Source: Ypsolopha sequella
Taxonomy: Eukaryota > Arthropoda > Insecta > Lepidoptera > Ypsolophidae
DNA: 64,000 nucleotides
Reading direction: 5' to 3'
Assembly (NCBI GenBank): GCA_934047225.1
Contig: OW203991.1
Location: 5,332,001 to 5,396,000 of the forward strand
Part shown: piece after piece, positions 47,901 to 56,366 of the stretch
How positions within the stretch are numbered: the stretch's first letter is position 1
Layout of the letters: each line of letters starts with the position of its first letter
Notes under the pieces: model-generated
Seen by the model: only the letters and a program-made list of their open reading frames with translations
The model's database searches: none
Told to the model about the DNA's origin: nothing
Position numbers and translations under genes: made by a program

Positions 47901-50900
47901 GTCATTCGTCTGTTACCGACTTCCGTAGATTTTGCGGAAGTCCCTGGACAGACTGATTACCGCTTGCTTTCACTCTCTCACTTTCTGGACGAGCGCCCTT
48001 CATCCTAAGTCTCGTCGACGCTTTCCATCAAGCGCGGCAGTGGCCAATATTTCAAAAATCGATTTCATTCGGTGTAACACGATTTGAATTATTTGACAGA
48101 CTTAACTTTATTTAACTTAAACTTAATTTAAGCGTTCTGTCTTTTTTTTTCTGTATCATATTTTATTTGTTACTAGCCTTTTGCCCGCAGTTTTACCCGT
48201 GCGTAAGTAATTAATGACTATGTCCCTAGGAAACTGCGGGTCCCCAGAGAACAAACTATAGCTTATATATTACAACGGTTAAAGAATTTTCAAAACCAGT
48301 TCAGTATTTCCAGAGATTACACCCTACATACAAACAAATAAACAAACTATCCTCACATCCAGATTTACTTTTCTTTCTGCGTTTCTAATCTATACTGCAA
48401 TGATAGAATGTTAATTAACAAACAAATTTATTTTACCTCTTCTTAATGTTGGTGTAGATTTTAAATACCTTTCTGAAAATTGTTAAACGCCACCCTTCAT
48501 TAATTTTTACCTTAAACTTAAGTGTCTGTTCTTCAAAAAATAAAAAATAAATATGTAAAATGTTATTCAATCCGGCAGGACATTTATGGTAGGAACTATA
48601 AAAATAAATTGAATTTCGAAGTTTCGAAATCCTGTAGAATAAACCTAAACTGTAAACGGCAAAAAAATACTCATTTAGAACATAAAACCAAAGAGAAAAC
48701 TAATGGAAACGATCAATGAAAGGCCTAATCTACGAATTATACCGAACTCTTTGATAAGAGATTGGGCCCCCGTGGTTTCAGAAAGACGAAATACCACCTA
48801 ATTTGGTAGGGTAATTGGGTTAATAGGCTTAGGGCTGTCACGCTAATACGCATTTGTCCTTATTTAATGAGAACCTTTTTTGGTCACAGTTTCTGCTCAT
48901 TTTATCTCATTTATTTATATTTGTGAATCTATTCATCTATAAACCTCTAGGTTTATGTATGTAAAATATAGTTTGTTAATAAAAATAGTTTTATGGAAAC
49001 CTGGGGCCTTATTGTCTAACTTCATCATCTATCGCTATATTACTTTCAAAGGCACGCGTGATTGGCTAGAAATGGTGTGTCAAAATTGCGCTATTTTTAT
49101 CAACATAAAACTATTGTACTGACTTATTTAAAATATTGTGTTTTAAATTATAACATCCTCAAAAGATTGTGTTCTTTTTAAACATTTAAAAAAAAAAGTA
49201 TTTTTTCAAACATCTTTAGACTTGCTTTGAAACTTTGCTTTGAATTTATTTATTTATTTATTTACTTAGAGAAAAACAACAGAAATATGTAGTAGGTATT
49301 AAAAAATATTTAAAAATACGTAAATCTATTATTTAATACCCTTCAACATTTTCCACAGAGAGATAATAAGAAAAAATAAAATTTTGTGACGCTACAGAAA
49401 AAATCAAAATCTTAAACCTAACAATTGTGATTATAATTAATTAAACACACAAAGTTAAGAAATAATGATACGGTACATACATAAATAAGCCGGAAAATAA
49501 GGAAGTAAATACATAAACACATATATCTATGTTTGAAACAAATTTTAATAATGCAATATACTCATAGTTACCGAGCGGGGGGCAACCCTCAAAATAATTG
49601 GCGAATTATGCACGATTTTAGTTTATGGTCCTGATGATAGTACTTATCAATGAACAACCTTTACTTCAAGGATATCCGAAATTTCCTACAGCATTTACGT
49701 CCTTTTGGTAGGAAATCAATCAGTCAATGAGCATAGTAAACTCAAACACAAAGTTCTGAATTTTGCTCAAAGTGATGCAAGTAGCATTCTAGACGCACAT
49801 GTTTACAGGTCACGGCACGATTTTTGACCGCTCGGCGAAAGTGGTGGGGGACTAGCGCATGTGTTCATTCGTGCACAAAATTACTAAGTGCGATAGAGAA
49901 AAAGTGACTAGCGCAGTCAAGGTCAGACCTCAAAAACCGTGCTGTTGCGTAAACAAGCAGTCCAATCCCCGAGTGAATCTTCTGTCCGTACACACGGAAA
50001 ATGCTCTGATTCAAACGTTTCTTCCAGAATTTGGAATCAAGCTGTTTCAAGGGAACCAAATCCACCCGATCAGTGTTGCCAACTTAGTGGATTTTCCACT
50101 AAAACTGGTGATTTCGACGACCCTTTTAGTGGCGAAAAATTGCTTTTAGTGCCTGGTGGATTTTTCTAGGGGTTTATTTGAATTCAGTTTCAATTACTGA
50201 AAATGCGATAAAATACTGAGTCAACTCGGTCTCGGACTGCTTAGTGTATCGTATTATTGTCATGAGTTCATTCATGCGTAATTATGCTGAAACCACAACA
50301 TACCTACGCAAAAATTTCGGGATTATTGGCTTCAATACCCACAATATTTGCTTCAAGTTATTGAAAGTACTACTGGCAAAATACCGAAATGAAAATTTTA
50401 TGGTACGATTTTAAGGAGTCACTACAGATATTTAAAGACTCATGGGATGTCAAAGAAGCAATCTACAAAATAAAAAGGTAAACGTAAATACTACTTCTAG
50501 TTTTTTAGCTACAAAAAATTTGTTTAATGGAAAATTAAGCGATTATGAGGGTAAGGCCGTTTTTTATTAGTGGTTTTAGAAGTCGAATCTGGTGGAAAGC
50601 TAGTATAACTGTTGGCAACACTGCACCTGATACACTAGTTAAAAGCAAATCAGTTACCAAAAAAACATCACCTCTCTATTATACTAAAGCAGTAAAAAAG
50701 TCGTGTCTGTACGTTGTTTTTTTTACAAATTTTAAATGAAGTGGTTTATTAGTGTTATTACTAAGTATTGAACTGAAACTGAAACTACCATTTTTATAAT
50801 ATTTTTGTCTGTTAAGTCCCTTTCAATAGAACCCGGCAATAATGTAAACAAATGTTTTATAAAAAATAACAGATAGTGCAATTTGTTGTAATAATCTATT

Positions 50901-53568
50901 GTTATTACAGCTTGTAATAATATCTAATAATCTGTTATTTTTTATAAAACATTATTTGTTTAAGTATATTATTGCCGGATTCCATTGAAAGGGACTATAT
51001 GTATGTAATGTTCCGTTTTGACTAGAGAACCACGGATTTTGATGTGGTTTTCTTAATTATTAGTATCATCATTCCCAATAAAGAATATTATTATTATTAT
51101 TATCATCGTAGCGACCTGGTCAACATATTTAATGGGTGTTGATATAATAACGCCGAATAAGCCGGTGCAGATATTGAAAATCCTATAAACGCGGGCAGAG
51201 CCGCGGACGAACGGCTAGTACAATATAACCCAAGTTTCTGATTGTCTGTTGGTAATCCGACAAGATAATTTGCAATTTCGTTCAACTTCAAGTTAATCCT
51301 GGATAAGTTCCCCTGTCTCAGATTCTTCCCTTTGACAAGAGTTGTTGAGAAACCGGGCAAAAGTAATAATGTCTGGTAAGCTTCTAATTCCTTTGTTTAC
51401 GAGCAGAATTGCGTTTGTTTTTATCCATGAAAGGGATTGAATGTCAGCTGTCTAGTTATTTAGTCGAAAGAAAAATCTGTCTAGTTATTTAGTCGAAAGA
51501 AAAATATTGGTATACGTTAGGAAATATATAATTTGCACCAATTCGGATTATCGGATTAACTGTGGATATCTAACAATAGAACAATAGAGGCACGCACGTA
51601 CCGGTAACTCACGACTCACGGTCACGACTATCCATAAACTGTGAACAGCTAATGTTGATTTATTTATTTATCAAATATTTAAGAGTCTTACAGCTAAATA
51701 ACTCAAAAATATTACAAAAATTTGAAGCCTATGCAAGTAAGTCTCTTAGGAGCAACTCAGAGAATTGTAGAAAATAAATTTACTTATAAACCCAATATTT
51801 TATGTACAACTACCCACATAGGTTAATGTACGAGATAGTAAACACACATTACAAATTTTAACACACTTACTAATGAGTTTACTGTTTAGCAAATCTAGCA
51901 TAGCAAACCATATCAAGCCGTAACAAAACGAGGACGCGAGTGTGTAAACAAGAATACAGGGACCTAAAAGATTACGGTACAATTACTGTGATATTTATTA
52001 ACCGGTTCCAGTTTTGGTCCTAACTGCTAATTTTAATAAGTAGCTGTAGGTCAGTCGGTAAGACACGGGAATCTCAATCTTGAGTCCAGAGTTCAAATCC
52101 TGCCGGTCGAGCATGCACCAATGAGAATTTAATTTTACCATAAGTTCCAAGTTTCAGTGGAACCAGGTGCCTTATTATCTATCCTGATTGGCTAGAAATG
52201 ATATGTGACGTTTGTCGTACCCATTCACAATACCTATGATAGCGACAGATTTTGAAATTAGATAATAAAAATATAGTGTCTTAGATACGCTAAAGCCCTA
52301 AGTACCTTTTTTCAGGTTTGAAGCCTTCTACAACGTTCTCCCAAAATTCCCGTTGCTCACTTTGTTTTGTTGTGGACTGTATGGTGGATAAAATTTATAT
52401 TTATCGAGCGTCGTTCTGTCTGTTTTGAAATATGATATTAAGAGAGCATCAAAGAAAATTGGAGGGACTTACAGGCAGTTGACGATATTAATGTTCCTTG
52501 TTATCTCTGCTGCTGGCTGGGGGCCCCCTGATCAATCCTGATGCTATCTATGTACACGCACAGTTCACTAAGTGATATATTATTTTATAATAATATTTAG
52601 ACTGTATTACAGCGAGGTTTTACCATGTTGGGTTTGGATCGGTGAGTGAGTGAGATCCCGAGGAATGAATGGATTGACTGGGAAAGGGAATGAAGTGGAT
52701 TGGCGGTGCTTTTTAAATTTGATAAATTAAGTGTTAACACACTTTCCACCCCGTTTGAGACCCCGTTTTCATTGAAGTGCCTGTGATTGTTTAGACTACA
52801 GTTTATAATTGTAGTACAGTTACTTCTACACTCGTGTAAGTTTTTCGGTGGCAAACTAACTACGCGGCGAACTGGAGTGTGTTTCACACTTAAGCAGTTC
52901 GCCGCGCTGCTGTACCAGCGCCCTCGCTCACCGGCAAATTTACGGCGCTCTTATCCCAGAAGAGTGACTCTCTGTCTTTTTCTTTACGTGTAAGGAGTAA
53001 AGAAAATAACCACACTTTTGTAATTTTTCGTTGTTTTTATCGCTTTTTAAATTGTTTAAAAATAAGGGATATGTTTATTAAAACCCACTCACGTGGTCGA
53101 CCTAGAAAATTTAAAGAGCAATATTACCAGATATGTTTCGTTAATAAAAGAGTGGAATTATGGAGATGGCATGATTTGAAAGGTCTTATTACATGCTGTG
53201 TTCGTGAATTATTTCTATCAAGCAAAGTTTATCTGATCGTGTAACACATGCGTGGAAGACCTAGATAAAGGTTCGAACTATATTGCGTATTTTTTTTTGG
53301 AAGTTTTACACGATATTTGAAAGTTCTATTTGACTTTGAAATTACTGATTTTGGGATAAGAGCGCCTTACGTGTGAAATAATATTTACCTGTCCAGGATA
53401 ATGAAACGGGGAATACCGTCTCTTCTCCCCAGGCTTAAAGGTCTGATTCGCGTGAGGGTAGACGGGGGGAGCAGGTTTCTTCTTAGCAGAACTGCTGGCA
53501 TGTCTCAACCCTTTCACATCCACAGGGTTTAGCTCCCGAAACACGTTTTTACAACAGGGCATTAACAT
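32879..53568 (-). CDS. NDUFS7: NADH:ubiquinone oxidoreductase 20 kDa subunit (PSST), complete four-exon gene
   Basis: Spliced CDS: exons 53568-53389, 42909-42782, 35437-35212 and 32995-32879, giving 216 residues against about 213 in the human protein. The product is the mitochondrial matrix-arm subunit of complex I that binds iron-sulfur cluster N2, the last electron donor to ubiquinone. Visible family motifs are [11 protein letters not shown] (tandem Cys 91-92), [49 protein letters not shown] (Cys 156), GCDRIVP and [18 protein letters not shown] (Cys 186); these four Cys are the expected N2 ligands. The N-terminus is basic, Ser/Ala-rich and acid-poor, as in a mitochondrial presequence. Splice phases are 0, 2 and 0, and all introns start GT and end AG. 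Introns are very long for a small housekeeping gene and are packed with repeats. No frameshift or stop interrupts the reading frame, so the gene appears functional. Identification is from family knowledge and is near certain. Confidence 0.97.
33581..33956 (+). mobile_element. 390-bp hairpin family, copy 5, in NDUFS7 intron 3
   Basis: Full ends. The apex lacks the GTAGCGAGTGTTTTAA part (reads CACGAGCGTAACCGAG). Antisense to the gene. Confidence 0.87.
34144..34612 (+). mobile_element. TTAAGGCGTATGACC element, copy 1 (NDUFS7 intron 3)
   Basis: TATGACCACGCTAAATAAGC, GGAGAAAATAATACTTTTCA, GGACCACCCGTGTGGGAGGA and CCTTCAAAGACGGG all recur inverted at 42157-42628. Confidence 0.8.
34631..35113 (+). 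mobile_element. Diverged relative of the TTAAGGCGTATGACC element
   Basis: Starts TTCGCCTTAAGGCGATTACC; shares GACGGAAACGACATTGAAAT and GGAGAAAATAATACTTTTCA with the adjacent copy; ends near GAGCCTTAAGCCG. Confidence 0.65.
35212..35437 (-). CDS. NDUFS7: NDUFS7 exon 3 (conserved core)
   Basis: Encodes the split Arg 103 plus residues 104-178, from [12 protein letters not shown] to CDRIVP. It contains the family core NKMAPVFRK, the [22 protein letters not shown] segment with N2 ligand Cys 156, and the quinone-side RGCDRIVP. The acceptor is CCACCAG|ATACGAC and the donor is CCG|GTTAGT. The ORF runs on past the donor into intron sequence, which explains its apparent extra tail (SKKIHPRD). The exon is 226 bp and clearly richer in GC than the flanking introns. 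Confidence 0.98.
35850..36054. mobile_element. Short TIR element with CTTCGCTCG core
   Basis: TTCATGATCTGGTTGG at the left and CCAACCAAATCATGAA at the right; core GCTCCGCTTCGCTCGGC. Confidence 0.7.
36611..36756. mobile_element. Short palindromic MITE
   Basis: ATGACATTTGTGAGTGATGG and AAAAGGGACCTGG are matched by CAGGTCCCTTTTC and GACCACTCACATTTGTTGTC. Confidence 0.68.
37611..38025 (-). mobile_element. GGCTATGCG / TTAA MITE family, copy T3
   Basis: TTAA on both sides (37607-37610 and 38026-38029); ends GGCGATATGCGAA and TTCGCATAGCCTC. The best-preserved of three copies, in NDUFS7 intron 2. Confidence 0.82.
38403..38815 (+). mobile_element. GGCG MITE family, copy U2
   Basis: Starts GGCGTTACGGAAAAAAAATC after TTAA and ends ACAGGGACGCTAAAAC then TTTTACGCC before TTAT. 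It serves as the empty site for the insertion in copy U3. Confidence 0.82.
39449..39620. mobile_element. Short palindromic MITE
   Basis: ACAGATATTCTATTTCACGA, AGTCCGTTCTGCTATGGTTG at the left; CAACCATAGCGAAACGGACT, GGTAGAATATCT at the right. Confidence 0.75.
39676..39950 (+). mobile_element. 390-bp hairpin family, copy 6 (truncated), in NDUFS7 intron 2
   Basis: Starts TATCATACTACGTTTTTC, so the hairpin is absent; the right end is intact. Directly preceded by TTAAGGCGATATG, the start of a GGCG MITE. Confidence 0.85.
40761..41134. mobile_element. hAT-like MITE, perfect 8-bp TSD
   Basis: TSD CAGCGGCA at 40753-40760 and 41135-41142. Ends CAGTGGCG / CGCCACTG. 374 bp, GC-rich at the left (GGGGCGGCAGGCTGCGAGG). 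In NDUFS7 intron 2. Confidence 0.92.
41270..41611. mobile_element. TIR element AATATAATTTGCACCGAT
   Basis: Inverted ends AAATATAATTTGCACCGAT and ATCGGTGCAAATTATATTT. A diverged copy lies at about 51525-51850 (AATTTGCACCAATTCGG, AGAGGCACG, ATCCATAAACTGTGAA). Confidence 0.8.
41644..42041. mobile_element. TIR element TAATGGGGATCC
   Basis: TAATGGGGATCC and TGTAGATGGCGC at the left pair with GCGCCATCTGT and GGATCCCCATTA at the right. 398 bp. Confidence 0.78.
42157..42628 (-). mobile_element. TTAAGGCGTATGACC element, copy 2, inverted (NDUFS7 intron 2)
   Basis: The inverse of 34144-34612 along its full length; ends GCGTGGTCATACGCC before TTAA. Confidence 0.8.
42782..42909 (-). CDS. NDUFS7: NDUFS7 exon 2 (tandem-cysteine N2 site)
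   Basis: Encodes residues 61-102, from [12 protein letters not shown] through [12 protein letters not shown] and [15 protein letters not shown]. It carries the consecutive Cys 91 and Cys 92 that ligate cluster N2. The acceptor is TTTTTCAG|ACAATG and the donor is CCCAG|GTACTAG. The 128-bp length leaves phase 2, completed by the first base of exon 3 to give the conserved APRYDMDR. It was missed by a simple ORF scan because it is short. Confidence 0.96.
42971..43739. mobile_element. TTAA MITE (GGTCATTTCTCCGG), interrupted
   Basis: TTAA at 42967-42970 and 43740-43743. Inverted ends of about 40 bp contain ATTTCTCCGG, ATATTAAG and TACAACTTTTAGCTAAG. Interrupted by hairpin-family copy 7. It starts 61 bp upstream of the NDUFS7 exon 2 acceptor. 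Confidence 0.82.
43239..43633 (-). mobile_element. 390-bp hairpin family, copy 7 (full length), in NDUFS7 intron 1
   Basis: Complete hairpin. Inserted inside the TTAA MITE 42971-43739; flanks read AAAATATGT and TATGCTTG. Confidence 0.87.
44333..44752. mobile_element. hAT-like MITE in NDUFS7 intron 1
   Basis: Perfect 16-bp ends TAGGGTTGCCAGATGG / CCATCTGGCAACCCTA, flanked by GGCAAGC on both sides (44326-44332 and 44753-44759; 7 bp, or 8 with one mismatch). Internal AGGAGGACATGTCCTCCT palindrome. Confidence 0.88.
44753..45577. other. No gene seen (intron 1)
   Basis: AT-rich with one less AT-rich patch near 45320-45420; nothing recognisable. Confidence 0.5.
45578..45833. mobile_element. 256-bp palindromic MITE with two TGACGTCA sites
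   Basis: Ends ATTAAGTCCGTCATTTAG and CTAACTGACGGACTAAT; ATTGGACACGTATTTTT is repeated inverted. The centre holds two GTGACGTCACGC blocks, each a perfect CRE-type octamer. Confidence 0.85.
46478..46757 (+). repeat. Lepidopteran GAGTCGGACTCGCGC / GGGTTCCGTA repeat
   Basis: Starts CCGGCCAAGTGCGAGTCGGA, has GGGTTCCGTACCATTA, TGTATGGGAGCCCCC and GACAGACGGACAGCGG, and ends GGGTACGGAACCCTAAAAA. A dispersed family I recognise from lepidopteran genomes; fragments at 18077, 56848 and 59668. In NDUFS7 intron 1. Confidence 0.75.
46770..46972. mobile_element. Single-arm copy of the 385-bp palindrome MITE
   Basis: AATTTTGCCGGAAAAG, TATGTTCGCGAAATGCCATA and TGTGCGTTTCGTAGAGGATA, ending GTTCCCCC before TTAA (46973-46976). 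It begins near the palindrome centre (TTAAAAGCGTGTTT). Confidence 0.82.
47125..47400 (+). repeat. Diverged fragment of the GGGGCTSCACAAT MITE
   Basis: AAGTCCTGCTCTAACGCTTT, TTTAACCGTCTATC and CTCAGTTATTTTGA match H1; ends are not recognisable. Confidence 0.55.
47511..47655 (+). mobile_element. GGCG MITE family, right-end fragment
   Basis: GAATCCGTCCCTCTCGCACT and GGAGTAACAGGGACC match U2; the left part is missing. Confidence 0.7.
48067..48160. mobile_element. Palindromic MITE W, half copy
   Basis: TCGGTGTAACACG, TTATTTGACAGACTTAAC and AAGCGTTCTGTC are present; the second arm is lost after a T run. Confidence 0.7.
48171..48345 (+). repeat. Lepidopteran ACTAGCCTTTTGCCCGC repeat
   Basis: TTACTAGCCTTTTGCCCGCA at the start; AAACCAGTTCAGTATTTCC and CAAACAAATAAACAAAC at the end. 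Similar fragments at 22085 and, inverted, 51185. Confidence 0.65.
48346..50062. other. 1.7 kb of intron 1 without a recognisable element
   Basis: Very AT-rich to about 49.55 kb, then more balanced. Overlapping ORFs at 49859-50169 extend into the hAT MITE and have no family resemblance. Confidence 0.5.
50071..50623. mobile_element. hAT-like MITE with 8-bp TSD, intron 1
   Basis: CACCCGAT (50063-50070) and CACCTGAT (50624-50631) differ at one base. Ends CAGTGTTGCCAAC / GTTGGCAACACTG. 553 bp; GTGGATTTTCCACTAAAAC and repeated TTTTAGTGG motifs inside. Confidence 0.9.
50815..50996. mobile_element. 182-bp palindromic MITE
   Basis: AGTCCCTTTCAATAGAACCC and ATGTTTTATAAAAAATAACA are mirrored by TGTTATTTTTTATAAAACAT and GATTCCATTGAAAGGGACT. 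Confidence 0.87.
51525..51850. mobile_element. Diverged relative of the AATTTGCACCGAT element
   Basis: Left end and internal segments match 41270-41611; the right end is not clear. Confidence 0.6.
52041..52160 (+). mobile_element. tRNA-derived SINE head
   Basis: Box A-like TAGGTCAGTCGGTAAGA and box B-like GAGTTCAAATCC are 40-50 bp apart, as in a tRNA promoter. The cloverleaf is imperfect and no CCA-compatible acceptor stem pairs, so it is a SINE or tRNA pseudogene. Confidence 0.6.
52944..53366. mobile_element. MITE beside NDUFS7 exon 1
   Basis: Perfect 15-bp ends GGCGCTCTTATCCCA / TGGGATAAGAGCGCC, flanked by TTAC (52940-52943 and 53367-53370). 423 bp, ending 22 bp from the exon 1 splice donor. 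Confidence 0.75.
53389..53568 (-). CDS. NDUFS7: NDUFS7 exon 1 (presequence and linker)
   Basis: Encodes residues 1-60, starting [15 protein letters not shown] and ending YSPFHYPGQ. The first 30 residues hold several Lys/Arg and a RHASSS stretch, consistent with a cleavable matrix-targeting sequence; the rest is a Pro/Lys-rich linker poorly conserved in the family. The start at 53568 has G at -3; a second in-frame ATG follows two codons later. The frame stays open upstream of it to about 53641, where TTTACAG could be an acceptor for a 5'UTR exon. The exon ends at CAG|GTAAAT in phase 0. The N-terminal part is supported mainly by the open frame and by joining in phase to exon 2. Confidence 0.85.
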
Positions 53569-53959
53569 GTCGCGTCTAGGTTTCAGTAGATTTTTACTTG
53601 GAATAGAAATTTGTTGTCTTTTGCTCCATAGCGCGGGGCTTCTGTAAATATGTTAATAATGTTCATTGATGTTATTTCGTCGGGATGCCGCTTGGAATAT
53701 TTTATGGAAGCGTGAATTGGTTTCAAATCGAATGATGTTTTCTGTTTTCTTGATAAAATTCTGAATATTTTTGTCACGATCTAATTAAAAATGCGATGTC
53801 TTTAAATATTATTTGTTTTCCCTAGATTTCTTAATGTGTTTTCCAATTCTGCATCCACATTTTTAGTGGTTTTATGTGGTATTACGTTGTCGTATCAACA
53901 AATCGATTGGCAGTCTGAAGTCTTAAAAAGTAGATGTAGTTTGGGTACATGCAGAGAAT
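53569..53959 (-). promoter_or_regulatory. NDUFS7: Probable NDUFS7 5'UTR/promoter region
   Basis: Upstream of the start codon. No clear TATA box; a possible 3' splice site TTTACAG at 53642-53648 would allow an upstream noncoding exon. No repeat is recognised before the LINE fragment at 53960. Confidence 0.4.
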
Positions 53960-54195
53960 TAATGAAAGTAAAGTAACGAAAGAAATTTAATGTTGTGCAA
54001 GGTAAAGCTCGAACGGCCGCCCTAGAAAGACATATATCGACCAAATTGGCGACATATTCAAGAAGTATCTAGTCAGAATCCCGGAATAGAAGAGCTTATG
54101 GGACTAGGTTGACTAGATCAAGAGAGCGTAGCAGATGGAAATCTGTAGTCTCCTTCTACCCTTGTGGGAGACATGCATGAGTATTTTAAATGTAA
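53960..54195 (+). pseudogene. LINE tail fragment, FGHVERM family
   Basis: AACGGCCGCCCTAGAAAGAC, ACCAAATTGGCGACATA and GATGGAAATCTGTAGTCTCC match 605-1265, with deletions. Coding potential is lost. Confidence 0.7.
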
Positions 54196-54270
54196 ATGTA
54201 TTTTATTATATATATGTTTTTCTTATTGCTTATATTAAATTTTAAATTACCCTTTTGTATATTTATAACT

Positions 54271-55183
54271 ACCAGGTGCTAGAGCTGATGCCGGGCCCGA
54301 ATGTGGAGGTACCACCACAGTCGAGCCCGGCATCAGCTCTACCACCTTAGCGATTTTAACCAATAAAAAATATACAACGTGTAACAGAAAGGTGTAACCA
54401 TATTTGAAGAACTTATTCAGTCAATAGTATAGAACAACTTTTACTATGGAACAAAATCAAAACCGTTTCATAGAAAAATGCAATGCCGTTCGGCCGAAAT
54501 GTATGGAGGGCAGATCTTTTTTTTGAGATTTCAGGGTTGGCTCCATAGTAAAAGTTGTTCTATACCATTGACTGAATAAGCTCTTCAAATATGGTTACAC
54601 CTTTCTGTTACACGTTGTATATAAATAAAAAAAGGTTGAACTGTTTAGGAATAATCTTAGAGGGAGTAATAATAATAAGTAAGTATTAAAATAACTGGTC
54701 TACTTTTGCAGTAGGCAAACTTGCGTTTTAAGAATAAATAAAATGGCGGGTGTCTATTGAGCCTCGTTAAATCTAATGACAAGGTTCGCAGTGATAGTGA
54801 AATTTTAAATGCAAACTACCGGCATTCTCGAGTTAGTGACTATTTGAATTTAAATGTCTAATATTCAGGCTGGGCTCGAGCCAAGACGTAGCAAGGTTTA
54901 ATAGGTTATTCTGTAAAGAAACGAGAAAATTCGGCCTTCGGCCTCGTCATAGCGAAACTTAAAAACATTTAAATATCGAATGTGGATGCATTATATGGAA
55001 CAGACTGGTGCCGGGCAGCGGCGTCACTGGTGCGAGGGTTCCGGCACCGCGCTCACCAACCCGCCTGCCCAGAGTGTGTGAGTATGGGCAATTCTTCTAG
55101 GATGACCGCCGGAAGTGGCAAAGTCCTGGAAAGGCTTATGTCCAGTGTCCAGCAGTGGACGAACTAGGCTGATGGATGGATGG
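54271..55183 (+). mobile_element. Rearranged non-LTR/SINE copy with 12-bp TSD
   Basis: ATATTTATAACT flanks both sides (54259-54270 and 55184-55195). It starts like 18293 (GCTAGAGCTGATGCCGGGCC) and ends with the same CAGCAGTGGACGAACTAGGC and CTGATGGATGGATGG. After 40 bp the 5' segment is repeated inverted (ACCACAGTCGAGCCCGGCAT, 54311-54346), then the GTGTAACC MITE and about 360 bp of unassigned DNA precede the 3' half at 54988. Confidence 0.75.
54371..54621. mobile_element. MITE, GTGTAACC palindromic family, copy 2
   Basis: Same terminal repeats as the element at 133-390, starting TATACAACGTGTAAC. It lies inside a larger retroelement spanning 54271-55183. Confidence 0.8.
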
Positions 55184-55234
55184 ATATTTATAACTTATGA
55201 ATGGTGGCTTGAGATAAACTGTTTACTTACTCTT

Positions 55235-55302
55235 ACAACCCGATCGCTGACATATTGCCGATGAAATAAATTTCCATCAGCAATATGTTCGCGATCGGGT
55301 TG
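55235..55302. repeat. Short perfect hairpin
   Basis: ACAACCCGATCGC..ACATATTG is mirrored by CAATATGTTCGCGATCGGGT around a short AT-rich loop. Confidence 0.8.
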
Positions 55303-55975
55303 CGTTAGTTCCGATTTTGGACACAACCAATCCACGCGCCATGATCTTTGTATCACTGTATGTATGGTTTAACTCGATTAGTAGAAACAATTAAAAACTA
55401 CGTGTGGATGTACGACGTCTAAATAAACATTCACTCTTTCACCAGAATAATCGAGTGAAAGATAATTTCTGAATTAAATCACCTCGCACTCAAACCTCTC
55501 AGCACATTTCCAGTGTACAGAATCATGTGTCCGGAATGTATAATGATGTTCTCGAATAAAAATGTATTTTCGTTGCAATATGTATCGCGAGATCTTTATT
55601 ATTGGAGTTGACGGCTTGTCAGAGCTGCCACGTTCGTTCGGAATTTGAAATTAGTTTGTGTGGTTTTGAAGAGGTCGGGCCGTGGAGTTTGTATAACTTG
55701 TGCTCATACTGTTACCGTTGCCCCGGTGAAATAGGATTTTTGGGATTAATGCATTGATATAAAAAAAAAATAAGGGACTTAAGAAACAGAAACATAGCTT
55801 GACGACGTTTTCTAAGTTTTAAGTTTTCTAAACAATGGTTCGATTACAAAGGAAACCGTTACTTTTGTTAAATGGTGCAATGTTTTTATGCGAGATAATC
55901 TTGAGTTTTTACAGAAACCTTCGCTTACGTTTTAGTGTTATTTTAAACGTCTTTCATCTTATACATAGTAGGTGA
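55303..55975. other. No gene seen
   Basis: Unassigned sequence; no ORF or repeat recognised. Confidence 0.5.
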
Positions 55976-56366
55976 TTGCCGTTTTTTATGGAGAATTTAA
56001 AGGAAACTCATAACATTTTTGCATTTTTTTTTTAAGAATGACAAATCCAAATTTTATATATTTCTTTGTGTATAAATGAGAAAACATTAAGCTAACAGCA
56101 GCGCTGTAAAAATTATTACGAATCTCATCATGGAAACGGATGCCATTTAAGACGAACTGTTTTTGAAAATTAAATCGTTAAATAATTCAAACTAAATAAA
56201 TAAATCAAACTGACAATAAAAACAAAATTTATTACGTAGATGTAAAACCTTAAAATCAACTTTCATACAAAAAACAAACAATGCAAATAGCTATTGAATT
56301 ACAGAAATTATGAACTCGTGAATCTGTAAGAAAATTTCCGCAATTTCATAGATGACCTATTATTAA
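55976..56366 (+). repeat. Interspersed repeat Z, copy 2
   Basis: Aligned through most of its length with 3590-4015 (GATTGCCGTTTT, GAATGACAAATCCAAATTTT, CATTAAGCTAACAGCAGC, AATCTGTAAGAAAATTTCC). Confidence 0.75.

Larger units (their letters stand above)
42910..53388 (-). other. NDUFS7: NDUFS7 intron 1
   Basis: 10,479-bp intron, GTAAAT...TTTTTCAG. It holds a 4-bp-TSD MITE 22 bp from the donor, a SINE head, three elements with hAT-like ends or TSDs, several palindromic MITEs and one copy of the 390-bp hairpin family. Stretches at 43.74-44.33, 46.0-46.45, 48.35-49.86 and 52.16-52.94 kb show only AT-rich DNA with no recognisable gene. A GC-richer patch at 47.77-48.06 kb has no usable ORF. Confidence 0.9.

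Noticed and set aside
47770..48060. GC-richer patch in intron 1 as a possible nested exon
   Set aside because: All frames contain early stops and there is no matching pair of splice sites; [14 protein letters not shown] ends after 14 codons.
52041..52160. Possible functional tRNA gene
   Set aside because: Box A and B are present, but the acceptor stem and anticodon arm do not pair and there is a SINE-like body after it.
53583..53777. 64-codon minus-strand ORF just upstream of NDUFS7
   Set aside because: No resemblance to any family. It lies in the probable 5'UTR/promoter and has no splice signals joining it in frame to exon 1.
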